64,000 bases of DNA from Paroedura picta (taxonomy: Eukaryota; Chordata; Lepidosauria; Squamata; Gekkonidae): contig NC_135378.1 in NCBI RefSeq assembly GCF_049243985.1, positions 40,520,941 to 40,584,940 on the forward strand, given 5' to 3'. The notes beneath the pieces were generated by a model that saw nothing but the letters and a program-made list of their open reading frames with translations, did no database searches and had not been told where the DNA came from. Within the stretch, counting starts at the first letter, position 1, and every line of letters starts with the position of its first letter. Both the position numbers and the translations under genes were made by a program. This document shows, one piece after another, positions 34,105 through 46,399 of the stretch.

Positions 34105-34817
34105 CATTGTTTTCTTCTTAATATTTACATAGAATATTTGAAGGAAAAAAAATGAAGCTTTTGAGTGCTTCTATGATTACAAAAATGTTTGCACATTTCC
34201 TGTAAATCTAGAGGGGGAGAGATCAATTTGTGCCACGTGGCTACTGATTAAGCTGTTTTTTTCCTTTCTAGTTGCAATAAGTAAATATGAAATGTCTAGG
34301 TACAATGTACTAGTTCAGAAAGTGGACAAGGTAATTTGTCAAGATCTGCCAAAGTTACCATCTTAAACAGAACGTAAAGGAATAAGCACCACAATTCAGT
34401 CACAAAACAGTTTTTCCTGGGGAGATCAGCTGGCCTTGCTTTCTCTCTATTTGGAATGGTCCCTCTGAAATCGGACACATGTTGCATGTGGTCATTTATG
34501 TAGCTAAGTCTAACAGTGAAGTATTGAACAAAACATAGGAGAAAGGACCTAGTTTGGGCAGCATTGTAGTTTTATAATTAATCTCTTAATCTAAGGCTAC
34601 ACAACAAACTATGTTGTTAGATTGATACCACCTTGGTTCAGTGATATAAGAAGGAGCCCATCTGTCAAATGTGTGACTGACAAGGTCACCAAAAATTGGC
34701 AAGACTATTGATTAGCTTATTTGAATATTTCATTTTTTTTCCTCACTAAATACTTTTAAGAAATTATAAACACCAATATAAAACTTTCCTTGAACAACAA
34801 TTTATTGCTCACTTTTA
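34105..34817 (+). other. AGA 3' untranslated region or flank
   Basis: The 713 bp after the stop contain no AATAAA. This suggests that the transcript continues through or past the SINE at 34818-35101, or uses a variant signal. Nothing else is seen. Confidence 0.5.
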
Positions 34818-35101
34818 AGGTAAAGGTAAAGGTATCCCTTGTGCAAGCACCGAGTCATGTCTGACCCTTGGAGTGACGCCCTCCAGCATTTTCATGGCAG
34901 ACTCAATACGGGGTGGTTTGCCAGTGCCTTCCCCAGTCATTACCCTTTACCCCCCAGCAAGCAAGCTGGGTACTCATTTTACCGACCTCAGAAGGATGGA
35001 AGGCTGAGTCAACTTTGAGCCGGCTGCTGGGATCGAACTCCCAACCTCATGGTTTCAGACAGCCTTTCAGCCGCTTACCACTCTGCGCCACAAGAGGCTC
35101 T
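34818..35101 (-). mobile_element. Full tRNA-headed SINE with ACCTTT tail and 13-bp target duplication
   Basis: TTGCTCACTTTTA flanks both ends (34805-34817 and 35102-35114). On the - strand it begins GAGCCTCTTGTGGCGCAGAG (A box), has GGGAGTTCGATCCCAGCAGC (B box), a 3' body with AATGACTGGGGAAGGCACTG, and ends ACCTTTACCTTTACC. It is the best-preserved copy of its family in the window and the reference for the copies at 3500 and 10782. It lies 0.7 kb past the AGA stop. Confidence 0.92.
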
Positions 35102-35324
35102 TTGCTCACTTTTAGACAGAAACAAATGAAGCACAAGATTTTTCCAGCTTTTTTATTCTCCTTGAATTTCTAATTGTTAGGGTTTTTTGTTCCTTATTAT
35201 ATTTTCTCTAAATCTTGCTATACCACAGTCACTTTAACATTAACTGATGTGTTTAAAGTGCAGTGGATAATCTCAGGCCAGTTACTCTCACTCAGCCTCA
35301 TGTAGTTTATAGGCTTGTTGTGGC

Positions 35325-35330
35325 AATAAA
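35325..35330 (+). terminator. Candidate AGA polyadenylation signal
   Basis: This is the first AATAAA after the AGA stop, 1.2 kb downstream. A second lies at 35369-35374. Either would give a 3' UTR of about 1.2-1.3 kb that includes the SINE. There is no transcript evidence here. Confidence 0.4.
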
Positions 35331-35809
35331 AACTGGTAGCTCAAGTAGGATGCATCAAGTGCCTTGAAAATAAAGCAGCACACAAATGTACCAGCTAATC
35401 AGTGTGCCATATCAAGTCATTCCTCAGATACATATTATTTTCTTCATGCTTTTTACTCAAGTGAAGCAAAGCATTCTCCCACCAGTCCTTCACTTGGCCA
35501 TTTCAAATCACAGAAAACAAATTCCAGAAAGTCTTTCAAACCTGCTGCCCTTAAACCTTTAGAATGATGCCCGAGACCAACACATGATCATTCTCATTCA
35601 GATGCAAGACCTTGTGATGCACTTCTTACAAATGTTTACCAATAGCTGATGGATCCACATTGCATTCCTCCTGCCATCCTTCCCAGATTTCTGGTGTCTG
35701 GGACCAAAATAGATGGTACATGGATATGGGGTATTGGTTTTATTTGTATTATTATATAATGGCCAAAAAGCCAGTTATATATCAAAATACGGTGGGCACT
35801 AGGACCCCC

Positions 35810-36565
35810 CGCCATGGGCAGCCCAGCTGATGACTGGAGAGGCCTTGGTGGGCATTTTTGGGGTGGGGAGGAGGAAGTGCTGCCAGGGACCTCGCTTCTT
35901 CCTCCACTGCCTCAAAAAGGCTGGCCGAAGCCTCAGCAGGTTTGTTCAAGCGGCAGGGGGAAGTGCCTGTCGGGAACCCATTCCTCCCTCTATCATCCTA
36001 AAAAGACTCAGCAAGGTGTTGGCAGGCATTCTTGGGGCAGTTGCAGGAAGCGCTCATTGAGCATTTTTGGTGTGGTTGGGAAGTGCTGGCAGGGACACGG
36101 CTCCTCCCCCTGCCACCCTGGGCAGCCCCACTACAGCCCGGCAAGGCCGCGACTGTACAGGGTGTCAGGAGTGCTGGTAGGGACTGGCTCGACCTCTCCC
36201 TACTTCACCCCTGCAGTGCCACCAAGGCTGTGGCCAGGGCTGCTCAGGGTGGGGGGAAGCACTGGCAGGGGCTCCCTCCCTCCTCCCTCCCTACCCCATG
36301 GGGCACCCTCCCGCTCACCAGCTGGCACTTATTTCACGGCCAGAGGTGGGACAGCCTTCCTGATTGGCCATTCACTGGACAGATGGCCAACCATGGATGG
36401 GAAAGCATACCTGATTTGCTGGCAATGAGTGCCCACTCCTCCCACCCTCTTACTGCTTTATATATATGGAAAGATGGAAAGATTGTAAACTGTCTTATAA
36501 ACCGTCTCAAGCCTGCTTGTGGGGAGGAGCAGTATATACATTGAATAATAAATAAATAATAAAGT
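35810..36565 (+). repeat. GC-rich degenerate tandem repeat with retroelement tail
   Basis: A motif like GAAGTGCTGCCAGGGAC recurs in diverged form near 35875, 35961, 36082, 36166 and 36256, usually with a CTCCTCCCCCTGCC-like block after it. The right end (about 36465-36565) is an AT-rich tail with GGGGAGGAGCAGTATATACA and AATAAATAAATAATAAA. It appears to be a composite retroelement with an internal minisatellite. The 204-residue open frame is a composition artefact. Confidence 0.6.
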
Positions 36566-39500
36566 AGTAAGACTTTAATCTCATTAGCCATTTAACTGCT
36601 TTCCCACCTTGTGGTGCCTCCATAGCAAATTTCAAATCAAATCAAATACTTTTAATGGCATATACCCCAGCCGATTTAATCCTAAATGGATGTGTTCTGA
36701 AATTTGGGGCAAGGCCCCATTACCTGAGTGCCTGTTTCAGCAGATTCCAATGTGGTGCCTGTGGGAGCTAAGACACCAGCCAACACCTTCCCTGGTTCCT
36801 GTCAGGTGCTTTCAGAAAGTGGGAATGGCAGGCAAAGCTTTTGCCCAGCATGGCTTCTGATTGGTCACTGGAGAATTGAGTGGCTGTGCAGGTATATAAA
36901 AATGTTGCTTTGGCAGCATCTGCTACCACAACCCAAGGATCTTCACTGACTGAAGGTAAACAGCCGCAGCTGTTTAGTGTCTGCACTTCCTGTGGCAGCC
37001 ATTTTGTTGTTCTGCCCACCACAATGAATCAGAATTCCAAATGTGCTTGCAGACTGATAAAGGTTGGGGACTCGACCTTATTGAATCAGTATTCAACAGA
37101 AATATCTACTTGGTGACACACAGCTTTGTTCTCTATCCCACAAATTTAGTGTCAGGTATTTGTGGACACATCCCTTCTGTCTCCATGTATTTCCTCTTTT
37201 CCATCAGTATGGAGAGTTGGGTTCTATTATTCCAATTCCCAAACATATATCTGTTCATCCCTGATTAGCATAAATACCCAAATAAGAACATTCATCTTGT
37301 TCTGTTTGCCATTATCAACTAACTTTAGCCGGGGTTCATCTACCACTCCATGTTTAGATAATATATTCTTTGGCTGATTCCCTGTCATGTTCTTGTCAAT
37401 TATATGGAAATCTTTAAATAGCAATTATGTAAAATTATGTCAATTATACTTTAAAAATACTGTTTGATTTTAGGACCTTTCCTTGTGGGTGGAAAGCCCT
37501 TCCCTACAGCATCTCTTTTGAAAAAAATGTACGATGTCTGTTCTGTAAATGTTGCTGAGGATGTTAAAGGTCTTTGATCTTCCTTTCAACATGAAAGGCT
37601 TATCTGTTCATGAAAGCTAAATATTTAGATTGATAATGACTTATTACTTTTAATGAGAATTTTAATAATGGTTTTGTCATTGGATTCTTGATCTTTAAAG
37701 GATGATGCTAAGTACCCCAAACAAAAATAAATCTTCTGCATTTCTGTTTAGAGCTGGAAGCTTCATTTCACATACTAGATGCCAAAGATACATGTAGTAT
37801 CTCTCTTTTTTGCTGTACACAGATTATGGTATACGAATGAATGTTACATTGGTTTGCCCAGGTGGTAAGATAAGGTTGGAGAGCACATGATTCAACAGAA
37901 TTGCTGACGCTAACCACAGGTCTAGGTTGGGTTTTTCTCTGGATGGGAGACCTCTGGGGTCTCTCTACAACACTTACAATTTCCGGATTCAGAGTTGTGT
38001 AATTGTCCTCATATATTTCTAACAATTGTTAACAGGGTTACAAACCACTAAGGTCTAGCTGCACAAAACAAGCCAGTGATGTAAAAGTATGAATTTTTGT
38101 GTCTCAAAGAGAATATTACTAATGACAATGCCACGCATGTTTTGTGTTTGGCAAAATAGCTTAAATGTCATAACTGAAAGTGTGGGTTTATCATATGAAT
38201 TATGACTCCATGTCATTAATATTACTAGTGATCTAAATCTTAATGTGAATCCACATTGAGGAACATGTCCATCTTTCAGTGGTTGCAATTGTAGTCTTAA
38301 TATAACATCAGTATTACAGGTACAGGATATTACCAATATTACAGGTACAGGATATCACATAGGCAATAGCTCTTCAGTAAAGGGGTCATCACTGAAGAAG
38401 CAATAGAAAGCAGGATTGAATACCTGGGACCCCATTCTGGTTGCAAGACTATTTAGGATTTAATAAATCTCCAGAAGACACAACCTTTTGCCTATTGGTT
38501 TTGTTTGCTTTGGGTGTATTTCTACAAGAAACCAACAGAGTTACTTCATTTGGACTGTGTTTTGTGTCTCTTCAGCCACATTTCTAAGCAATCCTTGAAG
38601 AAGAGGGCCTCTCAGGGTCTCGATCAGGCAGTTTTTGTCACCCATGATTTCATTGAAAACAATGGATCTATACATGGTAACCTGGATGCTAGCACTGCTT
38701 CCCTCCTTGTGATTGCTGGAATGGAAACCTTTTCTGGGTATCTACATTCTATTCACCTTTCAGAATTAATAGCATCTTTTTTTGTATTGACATAGTTTGT
38801 CCTGCATTAGACATGTCAAATACAGGGATGGAAAGATTTCAAGTCCAAAATCACTCATATTGTTCCTAATAAGCTGGAAAGCCTTTCAGAGCTTGTCAAT
38901 TTGCTTGCACAGATTGGATCTATGAGTATCTGACATGCTTCCTTCTAACGTGTTCTATTATTCATATTTTGGTAGAAGCCTAAAATATCTATTGGGTTGC
39001 TCTCATGTACGATATACTGTGTTATTTGAAAAAGCAAATGGGAAAAGGAGTTTAATTTGCTTAACAGTAGCAAAAAGCCTTCATTGGGTGTCTTGAAAAA
39101 CAACCCCCCCCCTTATATTTCATAACAAACATTTTTGAAACAGTCATTTTATACACACCAACAAGCCTTGTAGAGACCGAAGAAAACTGTCATATTTCAT
39201 GCCAAGGATGTCTTGTCTGTAGCAGAGATCCCCACTGTTCTGATAGCCATTGGTACAATTATATATGGGAACCCTGCAGTGATGCCTTAAAAAAAATACA
39301 GTCCAGGGAACAATTGGAGGTCAGCTATGCAGAAAACAAGACAACCTCTTTCATTAAATAAAGGTAAAATGGCAGCGGGCATCAACTGTGAAATGTCCAA
39401 GATGACACTTCTTAAAGAAAATATTTTCTTTCAGATCCTCTACAGACATTGAATCTTTAAAATAAGAACAAACCCCAAAGATCAGTTCTTCAGTAAATAA

Positions 39501-40975
39501 ATGCGTTAAGTAATATAAAATTATATCAAGTAATATAAAATCAATGAATGAATCAAATTGGTCACAAAAGTATATCTCGTAGGCATGGCCTGTCCAGTGA
39601 CAGGTGGACTACTGGGAATCTCCACTGCCCATTCTTCTTCTTTCCACGGTTTTGCATGTTATCTATGTAATAGATACTGAAGTTCTAAAATACAACTGAA
39701 ACCCAACACATCATTTCAGGAAGGCTATTAAAACAGTCTGACTGGCATCATCCTCACTCTCCTTCCTCTCAAAAATGAAAAACAAAAAAGCAGCTGCCTA
39801 GGATATACATGCTACCTTGAAGAAAGAATGCTAGAGGAAAGTGATTTCTCTAACAGCCTTTCTATAGCTGTTTCTCTGTTCCCCAGAAATTGTGTGTAGG
39901 TGTGATTGGCCAAATTGAGTGCACTGTGAAGGTCAAAGGATGAATGCAGCATACCTCAGTGAGGTGAGAAGTGTTTGTCTCTTCTACTTTCATTAACTGG
40001 GTTTTATTTAGGTGCCTGAAATTCACCTCTTTGCCCCAAGCCTTATTGATCAGCATGGCTTTTAAAGAAGTATAGCTGGTACACTAAACCTGAAGGCAGG
40101 AAAGTCTAGTTGTGAGCTTTTCCTTTCCAAATAAAGGGGGAGGGGAAATACCAGCTTAAAGCTTGCTCCTCAATCAGTAGAAGTATTCAATCAACCAAGC
40201 TGCCTACAATCACCCAAACAGTCATTCAAGTACCCTTCTCTATTTTTGGTGACTATTCTGTAGTTGTTATTTGAACAATTAAAATGAACAGACCACGCAT
40301 TATGTTGGTCAAGCCAAGTGAATGCTGTTTGATTAATACTGCCCTTGTGGACACTTGGTTTGCTTTTCTCCTTTTTTTTTTACAGTCAGAGCTAAAATTC
40401 AGTCTTCTGTTATTGTTAAGAAAGTGCTATAAGAGATCTCTCAAGAAGTGAGGAAATGAATGTGCAACATGATATGCAATTTAGTGGATTGTGGTGTGCA
40501 TATTAAATGCAGATAATGCATATTTAATATCATACACGCAAATGCAGTCTCGACCATAGTGCAGCATACGTTACTTTTATAGCATGGGAGATGCATCCCA
40601 TTGTCCAAAGGACATTTGGGCTGCCTCGTATTTATTAAGGATTTATCTCTGCATTTATTCTATATGTAGTAAAAATGCATCATGTATACTCTTCCCGGAC
40701 TGGTGTACCGGGTCGAAAGAAACAAGCACTTCTGCTCATGTAAACAGGTCCTTAGTTATGAGTTATGACATTGCTCTATTTCTACTGGCATGTGTACCTG
40801 CCTTCACACCTCCCAGACCATCTATATAATAAGAGATGTCTTATCAGGTAAATTCAGTATTCATTTATTGTATTTATCTCACACATTTCTTCCACCATCA
40901 TGGAACCACAGCAGAGCATGTGGAGTGTCTAGTAAGTCTGCTATCTAAGCACTGTTCAGAGATTTAGAAGAAAAG

Positions 40976-41460
40976 GTTGGTTTTTATACCCTGCTGTTCA
41001 TTACCTGAAGGAGTCTCCAAGAGGCTTTCAATTACAGTATTTGCTGGCGTATAAGACTACTTTTCCCCCCTGAAAAACATGCCTCCAAGTGGGGGGGTCG
41101 TCCTATACGCCGGGTGCACTTCAGTTGGGATAGACATAGCTGCCCATAGTGGCCCATAGTACTGTAATGTAATGTAACAAACTCTATATTTTGAGTGGAA
41201 GTGTTGGGGGGTCGTCTTATACGCCCATTCGTCTTATATGCTGGCAAATACGGTACCTTCCCTTCCTCTCTCCCCAACATACACCCTGTGAGGTAGGTGG
41301 AGCTGAGAGAGTTCTGACAGAACTGCTCTGTGAAAACAACTCTAACAGGACTGTGATTGGCCCAAGGTCACCCAGCTAGCTGCATATGGAAGAGTGGGAA
41401 AATAAAGCCAGTTTGCCAGATTAGAAGCCATAACCCTTACCCACTATGCCAAACAAGCTC
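40976..41460 (-). mobile_element. Sauria-type SINE split by a MITE
   Basis: The left part (40976-41034) is the SINE 3' end in reverse, with AGAAGAAAAGGTTGG and GAAGGAGTCTCCAAGAGGC. The right part (41256-41460) has CACCCTGTGAGGTAGGTGGA, CCCAAGGTCACCCAGCTAGC and the reversed tRNA-like head. The 219 bp between are the MITE at 41035-41253. The SINE is therefore the older of the two. Confidence 0.85.
41035..41253. mobile_element. Tc1/mariner-type MITE, 219 bp, copy 1
   Basis: It starts CAGTATTTGCTGGCGTATAA and ends with the imperfect inverted form ATGCTGGCAAATACGG. TA lies on both sides (41033-41034, 41254-41255). A second internal block, GTCGTCCTATACGCCGGG, echoes the terminal repeat. It is non-coding. 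TA duplication and CAGT ends suggest a Tigger/pogo-like or mariner relative. Confidence 0.88.
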
Positions 41461-41571
41461 TAATTTACTCCTGGGTCCTACCCACCAATAGAAGCAAGTT
41501 TATTAAGATCCTTTCCACACAGTGTTGGCACATCATTTCATAGAAACATGTTAATGTTTCTTGATAAGCTT

Positions 41572-41655
41572 GATAAGCCAGCAGACTTCTGCAGTTATAT
41601 GGTTCAAATAGATTATCTGTATATTCCTAACAAGAACGAAGTCTGCTGGCTTATC
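41572..41655. repeat. 84-bp hairpin with perfect 18-bp arms
   Basis: GATAAGCCAGCAGACTTC (41572-41589) is exactly complementary to GAAGTCTGCTGGCTTATC (41638-41655), with a 48-nt loop. No extension of pairing outward is seen. I recognise no element around it. Confidence 0.75.
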
Positions 41656-43099
41656 TCAATGCTATACAACAATTATTTTACTGTCAAGTGTTTTGCACTG
41701 CATCACTTGAAATAACTTTGTCCCATTATGAGTTATAATTACAATATACAATAACATTAAAAGTGGGGTTGGGACATATTGCAGTCCCTGGCTGCACAGT
41801 TTAAGTATGAAGCAAAAACGTGGCATTTTTACTAGGAAAGATTTGATCAGATTTGATTTCTCCTGTCATGAGAGCGGCCGGAGGGGAAACCACTTCAGCC
41901 AAAGATGTCCTTCCTAACTCAGCTGTTAAAGGCCCAGGAACCCTGTCTTGTATTGAACTTGGCAACCTGAGGCTTTTGGCTCCAGCACTGAGAAGCTGCC
42001 TAATGAAATCTTCCCATAACTATGATGAGGCAAAAGCTGCAATGAGATCTTTGCAAGAGACTAGAGGTGCATCATCAATTACAAGAAAAAAGCATTTTAA
42101 ATAGTTCTCTCTCTCCCAACTGAATCCTTGCTTTCAAAGAGAACCGCAATTGACAGCTGACATTCTCTTGCCATGACATTATCTTCTCCCTCCCCAAGCA
42201 GCTCCCAGAGCACAAGCCCAAACAAGATGGATGACTGTGTAATTCAGCTAAAAAGCTTCTGTGGGTTCCAGCCATCAGTTTTTCCACCTCCCATCTGTTA
42301 GCATCCTGAAATGTGATGTGCACAATTGTTGCCTAACTTGCACTTAACTACACTTACGCTCAAATGGAGCTCTCATGCCACCATTTGGCATTCATCATCT
42401 CCTCTGAATTGACATTTAGTATCTGTCTTCTTTTTCTTCCCTCTGATGAACGATGTCAGATTTACATATTAACATGGACAGTATGTGTGTGTGTGTGGGG
42501 GGGGAAGCAAGGCAAGCTAATTGCTCGCATGGGCAAGAGAGCTTTGCTGAAGCAATGGAGAGGAGTGTGTATGTCACATGCAAAGCCGGATTGGTGGACA
42601 AGCAAATGGACCAGACTCTGCTCTTAGAAACCCTGTTATGGGGCTGTGGGAGTGGACCAGAGCAGAAACAGCTGCTGCACCATACTCTGCCAGGTTTATG
42701 CCTTTCCAAAGAGTCATTAAAGGCTCCCAGAGAGAAGGAGAGGCTTGCTGCAGCAACAAAGGAACCAAGTTATCGCTTCCCTTTTATAATGTTTTTGTGC
42801 TAATATTGAAGCAGTGGCCGGTGGAGGTCTCTCCTCCGGCCCACTGGAGGATGACTTGCCTTTTTCAAGCTGAAGGACTGGACCCGGGATATATGCTAAT
42901 TTACCCCTGCAAAATCAACGTAAGACATTAAGTGGTCTTTTGCACCATCAGTACTGTTATGAGCAGACATGGAAAGATGCTGGCCTGCTTAAGGGAAAGG
43001 ACAGGAGAGGGCAAAAGTTAAAGGAGATGCAAAAAAACAAATGGCAAATATGGGACAGAAACCAGAAAGCTGGATGTCTTTTTAACTCTTTACCATGCT

Positions 43100-43400
43100 C
43101 TTGAATAGCGGCTTCAGAAACAATGCCCAAACCTCAGGGGTAAATGCCGAGGATGAGCCGTCAATCTTGCTCTCGTCTGTAGCTCTGGCTTCAATAGGAC
43201 TTAACGTTTCTTAAATTGAGCTCAGGCCTGGGCAATTCTGTAAGCTTTATTGACTCTAGCAAGGGCTGCTGAGGGGTTCATAAGCTATCTGTCTCTAATA
43301 GGGGGAGATTGCTAGCAATGAGCTGTCGAGAGACTGGCTTTGACCCTGTGTGGCGAGATCAGAGCTGCACTTCATCAACAGCAGCTTTCACTTCTGCTGT
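43100..43400. other. Possible conserved non-coding element
   Basis: This stretch has no repeat signature and no coding frame, with balanced composition and dense homeodomain-like AATTG/CAATT and TAAT(A/G)G words. That is the look of vertebrate conserved non-coding sequence. This is an impression only; conservation cannot be seen from one genome. Confidence 0.2.
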
Positions 43401-44139
43401 AGTCTTCTGCAACCCTCCTCCAAAACATTGTTCCATTAATCCCTAGCAGCACTATGGGGATGGAAGGAGGGTATGTGTGTGTTGTAAAAGGAACAAATCA
43501 GCCCAGAAAAGCTCAGTGACTGGAAAGGGAAATTAGGATGTAAACTAGTGTTCCTTCCATCACAGTAATTCTTAATAGTACTTCAGATTTCCCTTTTGAA
43601 CACTTAAGAAGTTAACATACAAGATTCCTTTTTTTAACTTTCAAAGGGAGAGCTGTTAGAGCATCTTTGTCCCAGTAGCTTTCTGTGAAATCTTATTTGC
43701 ACTTGTCACGGCATTCATTATGCATCCTAAGTACCACCTTTTTCACGGTCTGAAGATGTGGCTTTTCCATCAAGCTGCAGAACATCATATTCTGTCCCCC
43801 TCCCCTTTTTTTGTTTGTGTGTCAGTTTGAAGAAGAATTCTAAGGAAGCTTTCTCCCTGCCTTGTGGCAATGATCAAAGGTATTGCCATCCAAAGTGGCA
43901 TATGCAACTGTATCCTAAGCGTGGTTTATTGAGGTTGTCTTCTGAGAATGTGAATAAACTTTAGTTTGTCAGTGACTGCCACTGACTTGGTTAACTGTGC
44001 TCATACACTCCAGTATCTGCTTCAGGGGAGAAAGCTGTGAGGAGTGCATGAACATGATTATTAAGTAGGAAGCAAACTAAGGATTAGTTGTGATGCCTGA
44101 AGGCACGTTACTCCTTTCCCCCCAACAAAAAAAGACGTA

Positions 44140-44358
44140 CAGTATTTGCTGGTGTATAAGACTACTTTTCCCCCCTGAAAAACATGCCTCCAAGTGGGGG
44201 GGTCGTCCTATACGCCGGGTGCACTTCAGTTGGGATAGACATAGCTGCCCATAGTGGCCCATAGTACTGTACTGTAATGTAACAAACTCTATATTTTGAG
44301 TGGAAATGTTGGAGGGTCATCTTATACGCCCAGTCGTCTTATACGCCGGCAAATACGA
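44140..44358. mobile_element. Tc1/mariner-type MITE, 219 bp, copy 2
   Basis: It has the same length as the copy at 41035-41253 and differs at about nine positions (about 96% identity). Ends are CAGTATTTGCTGGTGTATAA and GTCTTATACGCCGGCAAATA, with TA on both sides (44138-44139, 44359-44360). Same orientation as copy 1. Confidence 0.9.
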
Positions 44359-45839
44359 TACTTAATTTCAAAAACAAGAGAATAACCTATGAGGATCTGT
44401 GTATTAGTAGAAATCCCATTTTCTTACTCCTTAATGCTGCCTTTGTAAAGTTTCCAGTTCCCCCAGTGTAGGATCCCCATTCCTCAGCTTTTGTTTCCTG
44501 CCACTGCTCAGGGAACAATGGTTATCAGGCCCATTTCTGGGGAAAACCTGGAAGGGAGGTCACACTTCTCTAGGAATTGCTGGAAACTCTAGCTATCCTA
44601 GAGATGCATGGCATCACTTGTGGAGTTTTCCCAGAAATGATGCCATGCTGTCATTCATGTCTGCCCCCTTTGGCTATCTTTGGCTTGATTTGCCATCCTG
44701 CCCTCTCCCACTTAGGTATGACATCAGTTGTGTTGAGACCACCAGGACCCAGCTGGAGTTTGGCAACCCCAATGAAGTCCAAGTCACTTGCAAAGATAGT
44801 TGGTCAACAAATATGTGTTTCATGCTCTACCAGTTACTTCCCATTATTAAACTGGAACATAATTCGAGCCCTACTACTTATCGTTAAGCAGAATGCTTCA
44901 TTGCTTTGTCTCTTCATCTCCATATCTGTTATAGCTTCACCCTATCCTCATAGTATTGAATTTGTACCTCTCAACTGGATTGCAAGAATCTTTCTAAATA
45001 TTATCTTTAAATTGTTCCATGTCCTTACCTTTGACATCATAGGACTACATCTATGTAGAGTCTTCATTTCCTTCTGTTTTACCACACTCCACCATGATAC
45101 TATGCTTTGAATAGCTATAATATTTTATATAGACTTCTGATGCATAGCAAATCTACAAAAATGTTTTATAAATTGTAGTCTTTCAGGCAGAACTGTAGAC
45201 AAGCCATGTTATTTATACAATAATTGCAGATTAAATGATCAGCCATGGTAGCCCAGCCATTTGTGCTAACTTTAAATTTATATTCTAATGCAGCACATGT
45301 ATGCTCATTATACTCACTGCTGCCTGCTAATAGGAAATTCCAGGAAATGAGATTGTCTCAGTAGGGTTTGCCTCTTTGGGTTTAAAAGGTAGCTAAAAGT
45401 TTTGATTGGATATTTACAATTCTATTTACGGTTATTGTTTTCAAAATGTCATTTTAATGCTGTTCCAAATACTACCAAATTTTGGGGAAGTCAGTTATTT
45501 AACAGATTAACAAATAATTAAAACCTTTACTTTAAATTTATTGCATTCTTTTTTCCCAGTGGATTGTTTCCACCATCTACAATGCTCAGGACTATTAAAA
45601 GAGAGTCAGATCCTTGCTTTAAATAGGCCTTGGAACAGCTTCTCTTTATGAAAAAGTGTAACTCCTTTAAAAAGTTAGAGAACAATTTCCAGTAAGTCAG
45701 TGGGATTGATCCAAACATCCTTCTTCTAACTTGTGGCTCTTTTTCCAGCAGAAGAACCACTGGAATTGGGGAAAGGCTTCTGTGGTAGCATTTGGGCAGT
45801 GATGGGGAGGCTCTGAAACAACTGCCTGTTGGACTGGAG

Positions 45840-45924
45840 CAGGGGTAGTTAAACTGCAGCCCTTCAGATGTCAATGGAATTGTAGTCCATGGACATCTGG
45901 AGGCCCGCAGTTTGACCACCCCTG
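45840..45924. mobile_element. Small palindromic hAT-like MITE (85 bp) with perfect target duplication
   Basis: Ends CAGGGGTAGTTAAACTGC and GCAGTTTGACCACCCCTG are inverted repeats. GACTGGAG flanks both sides (45832-45839 and 45925-45932). The core palindrome ATTGTAGTCCATGGACATCT is shared with 20081-20150 and 2909-3041. Confidence 0.88.
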
Positions 45925-46399
45925 GACTGGAGAACATCCAATTCTCCCACTTTGGCCCCTCCTACGGACTCTTTAAACTCCCTTCAATCAAAGTAAAAAG
46001 GGGGACACAGCTTGGTTAGACTTGGTAGCATATGAACTATGAAGTAGGTAGAAATCATTGTTTTGTAGATTTTTGACTAGACAAGACACAGAGATGAACA
46101 ACAAATGTTTATTTTACAGAAAAGAAAGTCTTTTAGCAGGCTGAATGTGTGAATTGTTTCAGTATATAAAATGAAACTGGCTCTCAATTTCATTCCTAGT
46201 TTCCCCCAACAAGAGTCTTTTAAAAATGTATTTACATTATTTCTATTCCATCTTTCTCACAGGGTTTGAAGGCAGATTACACAGAGTGAGTGACCCTCAA
46301 CAAAATGGGACATTCAGTAATCCATACATTAGGATTTTAACAGTCTGGAACCGCCAGAAGAGCTCCCAAGAATCAGTGAAGGGGCCTTTGTGGCAGCCG

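Noticed and set aside
37880-37980. A second 5S-like fragment (CTGGATGGGAGACC)
   Set aside because: Only a short segment matches and the surrounding sequence does not fit the SINE; too weak to annotate.
44577-45110. 177-residue + strand open frame
   Set aside because: No splice context, no known domain, AT-rich with hydrophobic runs from T-rich sequence, and it starts in a small palindromic repeat.
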